Positions 26,800 to 35,226 of a stretch of 44,811 nt of DNA are shown piece after piece. How positions within the stretch are numbered: position 1 is the stretch's first letter; every line of letters begins with the position of its first letter. The translations under genes were made by a program, and so were the position numbers. The notes under the pieces were generated by a model that searched no databases, was not told the DNA's origin, and worked only from the letters and a program-made list of their open reading frames with translations. Origin of the DNA: Sulfurisoma sp963709555 (GTDB lineage Bacteria; Pseudomonadota; Gammaproteobacteria; Burkholderiales; Rhodocyclaceae); assembly GCA_963709555.1 (NCBI GenBank), contig CAVPWR010000001.1, forward strand, positions 1 through 44,811. The letters run 5' to 3'.

Positions 26800-28068
26800 T
26801 GCAGTCCTGGGGCAATCTCACTTACCCGCCACCGTCCCGGAGCCGCCGACTTTTCGATCGCGCGGTGGCGCTGCCCGCGGGCGACTCCATGCTGGCCTGG
26901 GGCAACGGCCGCAGCTACGGCGACGTCTGCATCAACTCCGGCGGCGAGCTGCTGCAGACGCGCGGCCTCGATCGCTACCTCGCCTTCGACGAAACGACAG
27001 GCGTGCTGCGTGCCGAGGCCGGCGTGTTGCTCGACGATATCGTCCGCCACTTGCTGCCGCGCGGCTGGTTCCTGCCGGTGACCCCCGGCACGCGCTTCGT
27101 CACCCTTGGCGGCGCACTGGCTAACGACGTGCACGGCAAGAACCACCATGTCGCCGGCACCTTCGGCTGCCATGTGCGGCGCTTCGAACTGCTTCGCTCC
27201 GACGGCTCGCGGCGCGAGTGCAGCCCGACCGACAACGCCGAACTCTACGCCGCGACCATCGGCGGCCTCGGCCTCACCGGGCTGGTCACCTGGATCGAGC
27301 TGCAATTGCGCCGCGTGCCCGGACCGGCCATCGCCGTGGAGAACCATCGCTTTCACGGCATCGAGGAGTTCTTCGCCCTCAATGCCGCGGCCGAGCAGAC
27401 GCACGAGCATGTCGTCGCCTGGATCGACTGCCTGGCGGCGACGCCGCGCGGCATCCTCATGGCGGGCGACCATGTCGATGCCGCCGTAGCGCCAGCGCCG
27501 ACTTTTGCGCCGACGGTACCCTTCACTCCGCCGCTCTCGCTGATCAAACGCCGCCAGCCTTGCCGCCTTCAACGCCGCCTACTTCAATCGCCCCCTGCCG
27601 CAACGCCGGACGACGCATTGCCTGCCGTTCTTCTACCCGCTGGACAACCTGCTGCACTGGAATCGCGTTTATGGCCGGCGCGGCTTCTACCAGTACCAGT
27701 GCGCCGTGCCGCGGGGCGTCGAGCGGGCGGCAATGGCCGCTTTGCTGGCAACCATTCGCGCCAGCGGCCAGGGTTCCTTCCTCGCGGTGCTCAAGACCTT
27801 CGGCGATGTGGCATCCAAGGGCATGCTGTCGTTCCCGCTGCCGGGCGCCAACCTCGCGCTCGACTTTCCCAACGGCGGCGAGCCTACGCTCAAGCTGTTC
27901 GAGCGGCTCGACGCCATCGTTAGCGATGCCGGCGGCCGGCTCTACCCGGCCAAGGATGCGCGCATGCCCGGTACGTTGTTTCGACAGGGGTATCCGCGGC
28001 TGCAGGAATTCTCGCAATACGTCGATCCGAAGTTCTCGTCGAACTTCTGGCGGCGCGTGATGGAGTAA
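26799..28068 (+). CDS. FAD-binding oxidase, DprE1-like (frame-shifted)
   Basis: This is a flavoprotein of the vanillyl-alcohol-oxidase superfamily. The FAD-domain segments are GNGRSYGDVCINSGG, TPGTRFVTLGGALANDVHGKNHH and TIGGLGLTG; the last third contains FYPLDNLLHWNRVYGRRGFYQYQ and ends FSSNFWRRVME. Length is about 422 residues. The frame breaks once near 27555, after LIKRR. The protein resembles DprE1, which oxidises the ribose 2'-OH of decaprenylphosphoryl-ribose, and it is followed four bases later by a DprE2-like reductase. An alternative is a sugar-lactone oxidase. The order flippase-like protein, DprE1, DprE2 favours polyprenyl-phosphate pentose epimerisation. Confidence 0.82.
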
Positions 28069-28071
28069 GTC

Positions 28072-28812
28072 ATGAAAAGAATCGTCATCATCGGTGCCAC
28101 ATCGGCGATCGCTCACGCCGCCGCGCGCCTATGGGCGGAGCGGGGTGCGGCGCTGTTCCTCGTCGGCCGCAACGCCGAACGACTGGAGGCCAATGCCGCC
28201 GACCTGCGGGTACGCGGCGCCGCAAGCGTTGCGACGCATGCGATGGACGCGACAGACGATGCCGCCCATGCCCCGATGCTGGGGGCGGCGGTCACGGCGC
28301 TCGGCGGCATCGATGTCGCGCTGATCGCCCACGGTACGCTGCCCGACCAGCGCGAATGCGAAACCGATCTCGCCCGTCTGCGCGCCGAGATCGAGACCAA
28401 CGGCGTTTCGGTCTGCCTGCTGTCCCAATTGTTCGCCAATCATTTCGCTGCGCAGGGCGCCGGCGCGCTGGCGGTGATCGGCTCGGTCGCCGGCGACCGC
28501 GGCCGCCAGAGCAACTACGCCTACGGCGCGGCCAAGGGCCTGGTGGCGCGCTTCACCGAGGGCCTGCGCAACCGCGTGGCGAAGTCCGGCGTGCAGGTGC
28601 TGCTGGTCAAGCCGGGCTTCGTCGATACGCCGATGACGGCGGAGTTCGAGAAGAAGGGGCTGCTCTGGGCGCAGCCCGAGGCCATCGCCGCCGGCATCCT
28701 GCGCGCGATCGAGGCGAAGCGCGACGTGGTCTATCTGCCCTGGTTCTGGCGCTGGATCATGCTCATCATCCGCCACATCCCCGAGCGCATCTTCAAGCGG
28801 CTATCCCTCTGA
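28072..28812 (+). CDS. Short-chain dehydrogenase, DprE2-like ketoreductase
   Basis: This is a 246-residue SDR. It has the cofactor motif IIGATSAIAHAAARLWAERG (with the D of VGRNAERLEA following), the catalytic Ser in IGSVAGDRGR and Tyr-x-x-x-Lys in NYAYGAAKG. A hydrophobic, amphipathic C-terminal tail (YLPWFWRWIMLIIRHIPERIF) could associate with the membrane, as DprE2 does. It is intact and follows the DprE1-like gene directly. The likely role is reduction of the 2-keto intermediate made by that oxidase; direct evidence is lacking. Confidence 0.87.
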   Translation: MKRIVIIGATSAIAHAAARLWAERGAALFLVGRNAERLEANAADLRVRGAASVATHAMDATDDAAHAPMLGAAVTALGGIDVALIAHGTLPDQRECETDLARLRAEIETNGVSVCLLSQLFANHFAAQGAGALAVIGSVAGDRGRQSNYAYGAAKGLVARFTEGLRNRVAKSGVQVLLVKPGFVDTPMTAEFEKKGLLWAQPEAIAAGILRAIEAKRDVVYLPWFWRWIMLIIRHIPERIFKRLSL

Positions 28813-28852
28813 AGTAAAATTTGCCGCTTTGCCGTTCACCGGATTCCCCGCC

Positions 28853-30254
28853 ATGAGTCTCCAAGCCCTCACCGCCCTTTCGCCGCTCGACGGCCGCTAT
28901 GCCGCCAAGGTCGAGCCGCTGCGTGCCCACTTCTCCGAGTTCGGCCTGATCCGGAACCGCATCAAGGTCGAGATCGAATGGCTCAAGGCGCTCGCCGCCA
29001 ATCCCGAGATCGTCGAGGTGCCGGCGTTCTCCAAAGACACCGTCGCCGAGCTCGACCTGGTGATCTCGGGCTTCGCCGTGTCGGATGCCGACGCCGTGAA
29101 GAAGATCGAGGCCGTCACCAACCACGACGTCAAGGCGGTCGAGTACTGGCTCAAGGAGCGCTTCAAGAACAACGCCGAGGTGATGCGCGTCACCGAGTTC
29201 ATCCACTTCGGTTGCACCTCGGAGGACATCAACAACACCTCCCACGCGCTGATGCTCAATGATGCGCGCAGCCAGATTCTGCTGCCGGGGCTGGACAAGG
29301 TCATCGAGCGCTTCCGCGCGCTGGCCCACGATCTGGCCGACCTGCCGCTGCTCGCCCGCACCCATGGCCAGCCGGCGACGCCGACGACGCTGGGCAAGGA
29401 AATGGCCAACGTCGCGGCGCGGCTGATGCGCGCCCGCGCCCGCATCGCCGGCGTCGGGATGATGGCCAAGTTCAACGGCGCGGTCGGCAACTACAACGCC
29501 CACCTCTCGGCCTATCCCGATCTCGACTGGGAGGCCATCGCCCGCCGCTTCATCGAGTCGCTGGGCCTCGAATTCAATCCCTACACCATCCAGATCGAGC
29601 CGCACGACGCCATGGCCGAGTTGTTCGACGCCATCGCCCGCTGCAACACCATCCTCATCGATGCCGACCGCGACATCTGGCAGTACATCTCGATGGGCTA
29701 CTTCAAGCAGAAGACCAAGGCCGGCGAGATCGGCTCCTCGACCATGCCGCACAAGGTCAATCCGATCGACTTCGAGAACTCCGAGGGCAACCTCGGGCTG
29801 GCCAACTCGGTGCTGCGCCACCTGTCGGAGAAACTGCCGATCTCGCGTCTGCAGCGCGACCTCACCGACTCGACGGTGCTGCGCAACATGGGCATCGCTT
29901 TTGGATATGTGGTGCTGGCTCACGACTCGACCATGCGCGGGCTGAACAAGCTCGAGGCCAATCCGCAGCGCCTCGCCGAGGATCTCGACAACTGCTGGGA
30001 AGTGCTGGCCGAGCCGGTGCAGACGGTGATGCGCCGCTACGCCGTGCCCGAAATCCCTACGAGCAAGCTGAAGGAGCTGACGCGCGGCAAGGGCAATCGA
30101 GCCCGACAAAGCGCTGCCGACGCGACTTCATCGAGGGACTGGCCGATTCCGGACGCCGCCGAGAAGGCCTGCTCGCTCATGTCACCGCGCAATCACCCCG
30201 GCCCCGCTTCCCATCGAGCAAGGCGTTGTGCGGGCTGGCCAGTGGAACAACTGA
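28853..30254 (+). CDS. purB: Adenylosuccinate lyase (C-terminus frame-shifted)
   Basis: This purine-biosynthesis enzyme cleaves adenylosuccinate and SAICAR to fumarate plus AMP or AICAR. The start MSLQALTALSPLDGRYA is typical. The active-site regions HFGCTSEDINNTSHAL and ARTHGQPATPTTLGKE and the signature GSSTMPHKVNP are intact. After KLKELTRGKG the frame shifts several times (near 30095, 30120 and 30141 by single insertions, perhaps also near 30055). After correction DKAL, RDFIEGL and PIPDAAEKA appear in the expected order. The true stop is uncertain; a TGA at 30252-30254 just before the next ATG is the best guess. Upstream TAAAAT at 28815 is a likely -10. Confidence 0.92.
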
Positions 30255-30256
30255 AC

Positions 30257-30584
30257 ATGGGCTTCGCCGAGAACCTGAAAGCACCTGCCGCGCGTGTCGC
30301 ACCTGCTGGCGATCGAACTGGTGGACAAGGAAGGCAACGTCACGACGACCATCGAGAACAAGCCGGGCCAGGCGGGTTCGCTCGCCGTGTACAACCACCT
30401 CGGCCAGATCTACGGTGCCATCAATGCCGATGCGGCGAAGAAGGGCCTGGAAATCTTCGCCGAGCACACGGTCGATGCCCAGGCCCACCCGGGCAAGCAT
30501 CCGAACATCGACCGGCTGCTGGCGCTGGTTGCCGAGGGGGGGCAGTTTCGGGTAAAACACATCTTCGCGACCGGAACGGAATAA
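30257..30584 (+). CDS. DUF2322 family protein (one frame shift)
   Basis: This is a small cytoplasmic protein of about 108 residues. The N-terminus MGFAENLK joins to HLPRVSHLLAIELVDKEGNV once one extra base near 30281 is removed. The rest (ENKPGQAGSLAVYN, GINADAAKKGLEIFAEHT and AHPGKHPNIDRLL with conservative changes) matches what I recall of DUF2322. The function is unknown. It follows purB directly and is followed by cytochrome c'. Confidence 0.75.
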
Positions 30585-30645
30585 TCCGGAGCCCTCCCGC
30601 GTATACCTCTCGGGAACCCCTGCAAGCCAACCTCATGGAGATCGA

Positions 30646-31119
30646 ATGATGAAGAATGTCGCAAAATTCCTGGCCGCCGGCCTCGCCCTCACCGTCCTCG
30701 CCGGCACCGCCTCGGCGCAAGTCATCGGCAAGATGGAAGACCAGGTTCGCTGGCGCCAGTCGGCCTACCACACCATGGCCTGGAGCATGGCCCGCATCAA
30801 GGCCAACGTCGAGGGCACCTATAACAAGGACCAGGTTGCCGAGGCCGCCAACGTGATCCAGGCCATCGCCAATTCGAAGATGGGCGCCCTCTACCAGCCG
30901 GGCAGCGACAAGGGCAAGGGCTGGAAGGAAACCCGCCTCAAGTCCGAGTTCTTCACCGACAAGGAAACCCTGGGCAAGGTCGCCGGCGCCTTCGGCAAGG
31001 AAGCCAACGAGATGGCCAAGGTCGCCGCCACCGGCGATGCCGCCGCCGTCAAGGCCCAGTTCGGCAAGCTCGGCGATGCCTGCAAGGGTTGCCACGAGAA
31101 GTTCCGCAAGGACGAGTGA
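30646..31119 (+). CDS. Cytochrome c' (class II c-type cytochrome)
   Basis: This is a 157-residue periplasmic protein with a signal peptide (cleavage after ASA, about residue 24). The mature part is a four-helix bundle with the haem motif CKGCH near the C-terminus, as in cytochromes c', and an N-terminal helix VRWRQSAYHTMAWSM that supplies distal-pocket residues. These proteins bind NO and relieve nitrosative stress, commonly in denitrifiers. The start is ATGATG at 30646/30649 after GGAGAT. The frame is intact, and a terminator follows within 25 bases. Confidence 0.92.
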   Translation: MMKNVAKFLAAGLALTVLAGTASAQVIGKMEDQVRWRQSAYHTMAWSMARIKANVEGTYNKDQVAEAANVIQAIANSKMGALYQPGSDKGKGWKETRLKSEFFTDKETLGKVAGAFGKEANEMAKVAATGDAAAVKAQFGKLGDACKGCHEKFRKDE

Positions 31120-31140
31120 TCGTTCGGTGCTCAGGCAATG

Positions 31141-31164
31141 CGGCCACCTCAGGGTGGCCGTTTT
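31141..31164 (+). terminator. Rho-independent terminator after cytochrome c'
   Basis: The stem CGGCCACC / GGTGGCCG (8 bp, loop TCAG) is followed by TTTT. It lies 21 bases after the cytochrome stop and just upstream of the universal stress protein promoter region. Confidence 0.85.
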
Positions 31165-31177
31165 CGTTTGCACCCGC

Positions 31178-31183
31178 TAGAAT
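31178..31183 (+). promoter_or_regulatory. -10 element (TAGAAT) giving a probably leaderless usp mRNA
   Basis: TAGAAT, then CGCCGC, then the ATG at 31190. The distance places the transcription start on the start codon, and no ribosome-binding site is present between them. The -35 region is weak. Confidence 0.45.
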
Positions 31184-31189
31184 CGCCGC

Positions 31190-31615
31190 ATGAAAATCCT
31201 CCTCGCCATCGACGGTTCCGAAGTCTCGCTGCGGGCCGTGCAGAGCCTGATCGATCATGTGCGCTGGTTCCGCGAACCGCCGCAGGTCCATCTGCTGCAT
31301 GTCCATGCGCCGATACCCGTGGGCTTCGCGGTGCAGCACCTGAGCCAGGAGACGCTCGACCGCTATTACCGCGAGGAGGGCGAAGTCGCGCTCAAGCCCG
31401 CCGCCGATCTGCTGGCCAAGGCCGGCATCCCTGTCACGCCGCACATCCACGTCGGCCATGCCGCCGAAATCATCGTGCGGCTGGCGGGTGAACTCGGCTG
31501 CGAGCTGATCTGTCTCGGCAGCCATGGCCGCGGCGGCATCGGCAATGCGCTGCTCGGCTCGGTGGCGAGCCGGGTGCTGCATCTTTCCGGCATCCCGGTC
31601 CTCATCGCGCGCTAG
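31190..31615 (+). CDS. Universal stress protein, UspA family
   Basis: This is a 141-residue single-domain protein. The start MKILLAIDGSEVSLRAV carries the conserved Asp of the nucleotide pocket, and the C-terminus has the ATP-binding pattern G-x2-G-x9-G-(S/T) in GSHGRGGIGNALLGSVASRV. It therefore likely belongs to the ATP-binding subgroup. It is intact and apparently monocistronic, lying between a terminator and the rhodanese promoter. Its start codon is six bases after a -10-like sequence. Confidence 0.92.
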   Translation: MKILLAIDGSEVSLRAVQSLIDHVRWFREPPQVHLLHVHAPIPVGFAVQHLSQETLDRYYREEGEVALKPAADLLAKAGIPVTPHIHVGHAAEIIVRLAGELGCELICLGSHGRGGIGNALLGSVASRVLHLSGIPVLIAR

Positions 31616-31642
31616 TCGCGGGTGCCCGGCCCGGCGGGCGGC

Positions 31643-31672
31643 TTGTTTTCGGGACAACCGCCCTGAGATAAT
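31643..31672 (+). promoter_or_regulatory. Sigma-70-type promoter candidate for the rhodanese/copA operon
   Basis: TTGTTT (31643-31648), an 18-base spacer and GATAAT (31667-31672) fit a vegetative promoter. The downstream palindrome at 31671-31686 overlaps the -10 and start region, a usual place for repressor binding. Confidence 0.45.
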
Positions 31673-31686
31673 TAGCACTTTCTAAT
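31671..31686. promoter_or_regulatory. Palindrome ATTAG-N6-CTAAT, possible operator
   Basis: Perfect 5-bp arms with a 6-base spacer, inside a longer AT-rich near-palindrome (31668-31689), lie 22 bases before the rhodanese start. It could bind an ArsR/TetR-like repressor, but the regulator is not identified here. It does not resemble the CueR spacer arrangement expected for copA. Confidence 0.4.
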
Positions 31687-31707
31687 AATCCTCACGGAGA
31701 CCACACC

Positions 31708-32088
31708 ATGGCCGTCACCCCTCACGAGCTTGTCGTCGAAGCCAAATCCCAGATCAAGGAAGTCACTTCCGCCGATGCCATGGGCATGCTCGGCAAGCGC
31801 GTCGTCATCGATGTACGCGAGTACGACGAATACGCCGCCGGCCACCTGCCGGGAGCGATCAACATCCCGCGCGGCGTTCTCGAGTTCAAGATCGGCATGG
31901 TGCCGGAGTGCGCCAAGAAGGATGGCGCCTTCCTCATCTACTGCCGCACCAGCGGCCGCGCCGCGCTGTCGGCCGTGCAGTTGCAGAAGCTCGGCTACAG
32001 CAATATCGTTTCCATGCTCGGCGGTTTCGATGCCTGGAACACCGAAAACCGGCCGACCGAGAAGCCGGAACCCATCAACTTCGAATAA
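31708..32088 (+). CDS. Rhodanese-like sulfurtransferase
   Basis: This is a 126-residue single rhodanese domain. The fold motifs VVIDVREYDEYAAGHLPGA and the active-site loop YCRTSGRAAL with catalytic Cys are clear, and the C-terminal helix follows GGFDAW. There is no signal peptide, so it is cytoplasmic. The gene starts after CGGAGA and is followed six bases later by copA, so it probably serves in the same operon, perhaps supplying persulfide sulfur under metal stress (inference). Confidence 0.92.
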   Translation: MAVTPHELVVEAKSQIKEVTSADAMGMLGKRVVIDVREYDEYAAGHLPGAINIPRGVLEFKIGMVPECAKKDGAFLIYCRTSGRAALSAVQLQKLGYSNIVSMLGGFDAWNTENRPTEKPEPINFE

Positions 32089-32094
32089 GTTTCC

Positions 32095-34353
32095 ATGCAA
32101 GCTCCGTCGGCCGAGCAGGAAGTGCTGGAGCTTTCGATCTCCGGCATGACCTGCGCGGCCTGCTCGGGGCGCATCGAGCGCCAGCTCAACAAGCTGGCCG
32201 GCGTCGAGGCGGTGGTGAATCTCGCCGCCGAGAAGGCGCACATCCGTTACGCGCCGAACCTGATCGACCGTGCCGGACTGATCGCCACCATCGAGAAGAC
32301 CGGCTTCGGCGCCACGCTGTCGACGGCCGACACCCACGCGGAAGAGAAGGCACGCAAGCTTGCCGCCTACCAGGAGGAACTGCGCCGTTTCTGGATCGCG
32401 CTGGCGCTGACCCTGCCGCTGATCGGGCAGATGGCCTTCATGTTCTCGGGCGCATGGGATGCTCACAACGATGTCCTGCCGCGCTGGCTGCAACTGACGC
32501 TGGCCACCCCGGTGCAGTTCTGGATCGGCAAGCGCTTCTACGTCGGCGGCTGGAACGCGCTGAAGAGTGGCGGCGGCAACATGGACGTGCTGGTGGCGCT
32601 CGGCACCTCGGTCGCCTATGGTTACAGCGTCGCCGTCATGCTGCTGGACCTGCACCAGCATGTCTATTTCGAGGCCTCCGCCACCGTCATCACCCTGGTG
32701 CTGCTCGGCAAGATCCTCGAGGCCCGGGCCAAGGCGCGGACCTCGGCGGCGATCGAGGCGCTGATCAGGCTGCAGCCGCAGACGGCGCACGTCGAGCGCG
32801 ACGGGCAACTGGTCGAAGTCGCCGTCAAGGCGATGATTCCCGGCGATGTGTTCATCGTCCGTCCCGGCGAGGCCGTGCCGGTCGATGGCGAGGTGGTCGA
32901 GGGCACGTCGAGCGTTAACGAGGCGATGCTCACCGGCGAGAGCCTGCCCCTGGCCAAGGATCCCGGCGCCACGGTCTACGCCGCGACGGTGAATGGCGAG
33001 TCGCTGCTGAAATGCCGCGCCACCGGCGTCGGTTCGCACACCCTGCTGGCGGGCATCATCCGTCTGGTCGAGCAGGCGCAGGGCTCGAAGGCGCCGGTGC
33101 AACGGCTGGCCGACCGCATTTCCGCCATCTTCGTGCCGGTGGTGACCGTGATCGCGTTGATCACCTTCGCCGCTTGGTGGGGGTTCGGCGGCGAGTTCAC
33201 GCCGGCCATGGTCAATGCCGTCGCCGTGCTGGTGATCGCCTGTCCCTGTGCGCTCGGGCTGGCGACGCCAACGGCGATCATGGTCGGCACCGGGCTGGGC
33301 GCACGCGCCGGCGTGCTGATCAAGAATGCCCAGGCGCTGGAACTGGCGGAGAAGATCGAGGTGCTGGCCGTCGACAAGACCGGCACGCTGACGCAGGGCA
33401 AGCCGGAGGTGACCACCATCGAGAAATTGCCGCCTGCGGCGTCCAACCAAGCAGGCTGCGCCGAGGAAGATGCCGACTACCGTCGGCCCGTTGTCGGCGG
33501 TGGCGGGACGGTGAACGAGGTGTTGCGGCTTGCCGCCAGCCTCGAACAAGGGGCGACACATCCGCTGGCGCAATGCATCGTCGCGCGGGCCAAGGCCGAG
33601 GAGCTGATTTTGGCGACGCCGACCGCTGTGGTGGCCACCCCCGGGCGCGGGATCGAAGGCAGCGTCGATGGCGCGCAGATCGCTGCCGGTTCGCCCGCCT
33701 TCATGGCCGGGCTGGGCATAGCTCTGCCTGAGGCACAGCTTGCCGCGCTGGCCGGGCAGAGCATCGTCGCCGTCGCGCAGGACGGCGTTGCCATCGGCTT
33801 GATCGGCATCGCCGACCCGCTGCGTGCCAGCTCGAAGGCGGCGGTGGCGCGGCTGCGCAAACTCGGTGTCGAGGTCGTCATGCTCACCGGCGACAACGCC
33901 GCGACGGCCGCCGCCATCGCCCGCGAGGCCGGCGTCGACCGTTTCGAAGCCGAGGTGCTTCCCGGCGACAAGGCCGGCGCCGTGGCGAAGCTTAAGGCCG
34001 GTAGGCGTATCGTCGCCATGGCCGGCGACGGTATAAACGATGCGCCGGCGCTGGCCGCGGCCGACGTTTCCTTCGCCATGGGGGCCGGTTCCGACGTGGC
34101 GATGGAGGCGGCCGACATCACGCTGATGCGCGACGATCTGGGCGGCGTCGCCGACGCGATCTCGCTCTCAAGGGCGACGCTGGCGAAGATCCGCCAGAAC
34201 CTGTTCTGGGCCTTCATCTACAATGTGCTGGGCATCCCGCTGGCGGCGCTGGGCTTCCTCAATCCGATCGTGGCCGGCGCGGCGATGGCCATGAGTTCGG
34301 TGTCGGTGGTCAGCAATTCGCTGCTGTTGCGGCGCTGGAAACCGAAGGAGTAG
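32095..34353 (+). CDS. copA: Cu(+)-translocating P-type ATPase
   Basis: This is a 752-residue P1B-type ATPase exporting Cu(I) or Ag(I) from cytoplasm to periplasm. One N-terminal HMA domain has the metal site MTCAACSGR. Also present are the channel CPC motif in ACPCALGLATP, the phosphorylation site DKTGTLTQG, the HP motif in THPLAQ and the hinge GDGINDAPAL; eight membrane segments are expected. The nucleotide-binding domain carries a Gly/Cys-containing insert around residues 447-470 (segments NQAGCAEEDADYRR and GGGGTVN) not usual for the family. It is intact and followed immediately by a copper chaperone gene. Confidence 0.95.
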   Translation: MQAPSAEQEVLELSISGMTCAACSGRIERQLNKLAGVEAVVNLAAEKAHIRYAPNLIDRAGLIATIEKTGFGATLSTADTHAEEKARKLAAYQEELRRFWIALALTLPLIGQMAFMFSGAWDAHNDVLPRWLQLTLATPVQFWIGKRFYVGGWNALKSGGGNMDVLVALGTSVAYGYSVAVMLLDLHQHVYFEASATVITLVLLGKILEARAKARTSAAIEALIRLQPQTAHVERDGQLVEVAVKAMIPGDVFIVRPGEAVPVDGEVVEGTSSVNEAMLTGESLPLAKDPGATVYAATVNGESLLKCRATGVGSHTLLAGIIRLVEQAQGSKAPVQRLADRISAIFVPVVTVIALITFAAWWGFGGEFTPAMVNAVAVLVIACPCALGLATPTAIMVGTGLGARAGVLIKNAQALELAEKIEVLAVDKTGTLTQGKPEVTTIEKLPPAASNQAGCAEEDADYRRPVVGGGGTVNEVLRLAASLEQGATHPLAQCIVARAKAEELILATPTAVVATPGRGIEGSVDGAQIAAGSPAFMAGLGIALPEAQLAALAGQSIVAVAQDGVAIGLIGIADPLRASSKAAVARLRKLGVEVVMLTGDNAATAAAIAREAGVDRFEAEVLPGDKAGAVAKLKAGRRIVAMAGDGINDAPALAAADVSFAMGAGSDVAMEAADITLMRDDLGGVADAISLSRATLAKIRQNLFWAFIYNVLGIPLAALGFLNPIVAGAAMAMSSVSVVSNSLLLRRWKPKE

Positions 34354-34356
34354 GCT

Positions 34357-34564
34357 ATGGAAACGACGGTTCTGAAGGTGGCAGGAATGTCCTGCGGCGG
34401 CTGCGTCAAGAGCGTGACCAACGTGCTCACGGCCTTGCCGGGCGTCGGCAAGGCGGAAGTCACCCTGCAGCCGGGCGAGGCGAAAGTCGAGTTCGATCCG
34501 GCGCAGGTGAACGCGCGAGGCGATGGCCCGGGCCATCGACGACGCCGGTTTCGAGGCCAGCTGA
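34357..34564 (+). CDS. Copper chaperone, HMA domain (CopZ-like, one frame shift)
   Basis: This is a small cytoplasmic metallochaperone delivering Cu(I) to CopA. The metal motif MSCGGCVKSV and the ferredoxin-like beta-alpha-beta pattern are clear. A single extra base near 34516 breaks the end; removing it gives EAMARAIDDAGFEAS and TGA at 34562-34564, a normal length of about 68 residues. It begins three bases after the copA stop and is surely in the same operon. Confidence 0.88.
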
Positions 34565-34569
34565 AAGTC

Positions 34570-34590
34570 GATTGCTGCACTGCAGCAATC
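34570..34590. repeat. Perfect hairpin before ppa
   Basis: GATTGCTGC (34570-34578) and GCAGCAATC (34582-34590) form a 9-bp stem with an ACT loop. It begins six bases after the copper chaperone stop and may end that transcript, although no U-run follows. It also covers the -35 of the ppa promoter, so it might be an operator. Confidence 0.6.
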
Positions 34591-34601
34591 CTGGCTATAA
34601 T
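34572..34601 (+). promoter_or_regulatory. ppa promoter
   Basis: TTGCTG (34572-34577), 18 bases and TATAAT (34596-34601), a perfect -10 box, fit a sigma-70-type promoter. The start site would be near 34608, about 23 bases before the GTG start of ppa, leaving room for its AAGGAG. Confidence 0.65.
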
Positions 34602-34630
34602 CGCCGCTTTTCCAGCACAAGGAGCAGACC

Positions 34631-35179
34631 GTGGGCCTCGATCGCGTTCCCTCAGGCATTGATTTGCCGAACGATTTCAACGTCGTCATCGAAATCCCGA
34701 TGCATGCCGAGCCGATCAAGTACGAGGTTGACAAGGACTCGGGCGCGATCTTCGTGGACCGTTTCATGTCCACGGCCATGCACTATCCCTGCAACTACGG
34801 CTACATCCCGCACACCATCGCCGGCGACGGCGATCCGGTGGACGTGCTGGTGATGTCTCAATTCGCGCTGCCACCCGGCGTGGTGGTGCGCTGCCGTCCC
34901 GTCGGCATGCTCAAGATGGTCGACGAGGCCGGCGACGACGGCAAGCTGCTGGCCGTGCCGGTCGACAAGCTGACGCTGATGTACCGCAACATCGAGAGCC
35001 CGCGCGATTTTCCGCAGATCATCCTCGACCAGATCTCGCACTTTTTCGCGCACTACAAGGACCTCGAGCCCGGCAAGTTCGTCAAGGTGCAGGGCTGGGT
35101 CGGCATCGAGGACGCGAAGAAGGAAATCATGGACGGCGTCGCCGCCTTCAAGGCGGCCAAGGAAAAACCCGCGTTCTGA
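34631..35179 (+). CDS. ppa: Inorganic pyrophosphatase (family I)
   Basis: This soluble cytoplasmic enzyme hydrolyses pyrophosphate to drive biosynthesis. The 182 residues include the signature DGDPVDVLV, the metal/active-site stretch FMSTAMHYPCNYGYIP and the C-terminal YKDLEPGKFVKVQGW. The start is a GTG at 34631 preceded by AAGGAG. It is intact and probably monocistronic, with its own strong -10. Confidence 0.96.
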   Translation: MGLDRVPSGIDLPNDFNVVIEIPMHAEPIKYEVDKDSGAIFVDRFMSTAMHYPCNYGYIPHTIAGDGDPVDVLVMSQFALPPGVVVRCRPVGMLKMVDEAGDDGKLLAVPVDKLTLMYRNIESPRDFPQIILDQISHFFAHYKDLEPGKFVKVQGWVGIEDAKKEIMDGVAAFKAAKEKPAF

Positions 35180-35213
35180 GGGGCGCAGCGAAGGCCGGGA
35201 GGCCGTAAGGCCT

Positions 35214-35219
35214 TAAAAT
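35214..35219 (+). promoter_or_regulatory. -10 element (TAAAAT) before nadE
   Basis: TAAAAT, seven bases, then the ATG at 35227. The upstream ATG at 35218 lies inside this element and is less likely to be used. This suggests a leaderless message beginning at MASLKIAIAQINC. Confidence 0.45.
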
Positions 35220-35226
35220 GCCGGGC

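Noticed and set aside
31672..33573. 633-codon minus-strand frame opposite usp end, rhodanese and copA
   Set aside because: It is an antisense shadow: no domain motifs, and the plus-strand genes are conserved and complete.
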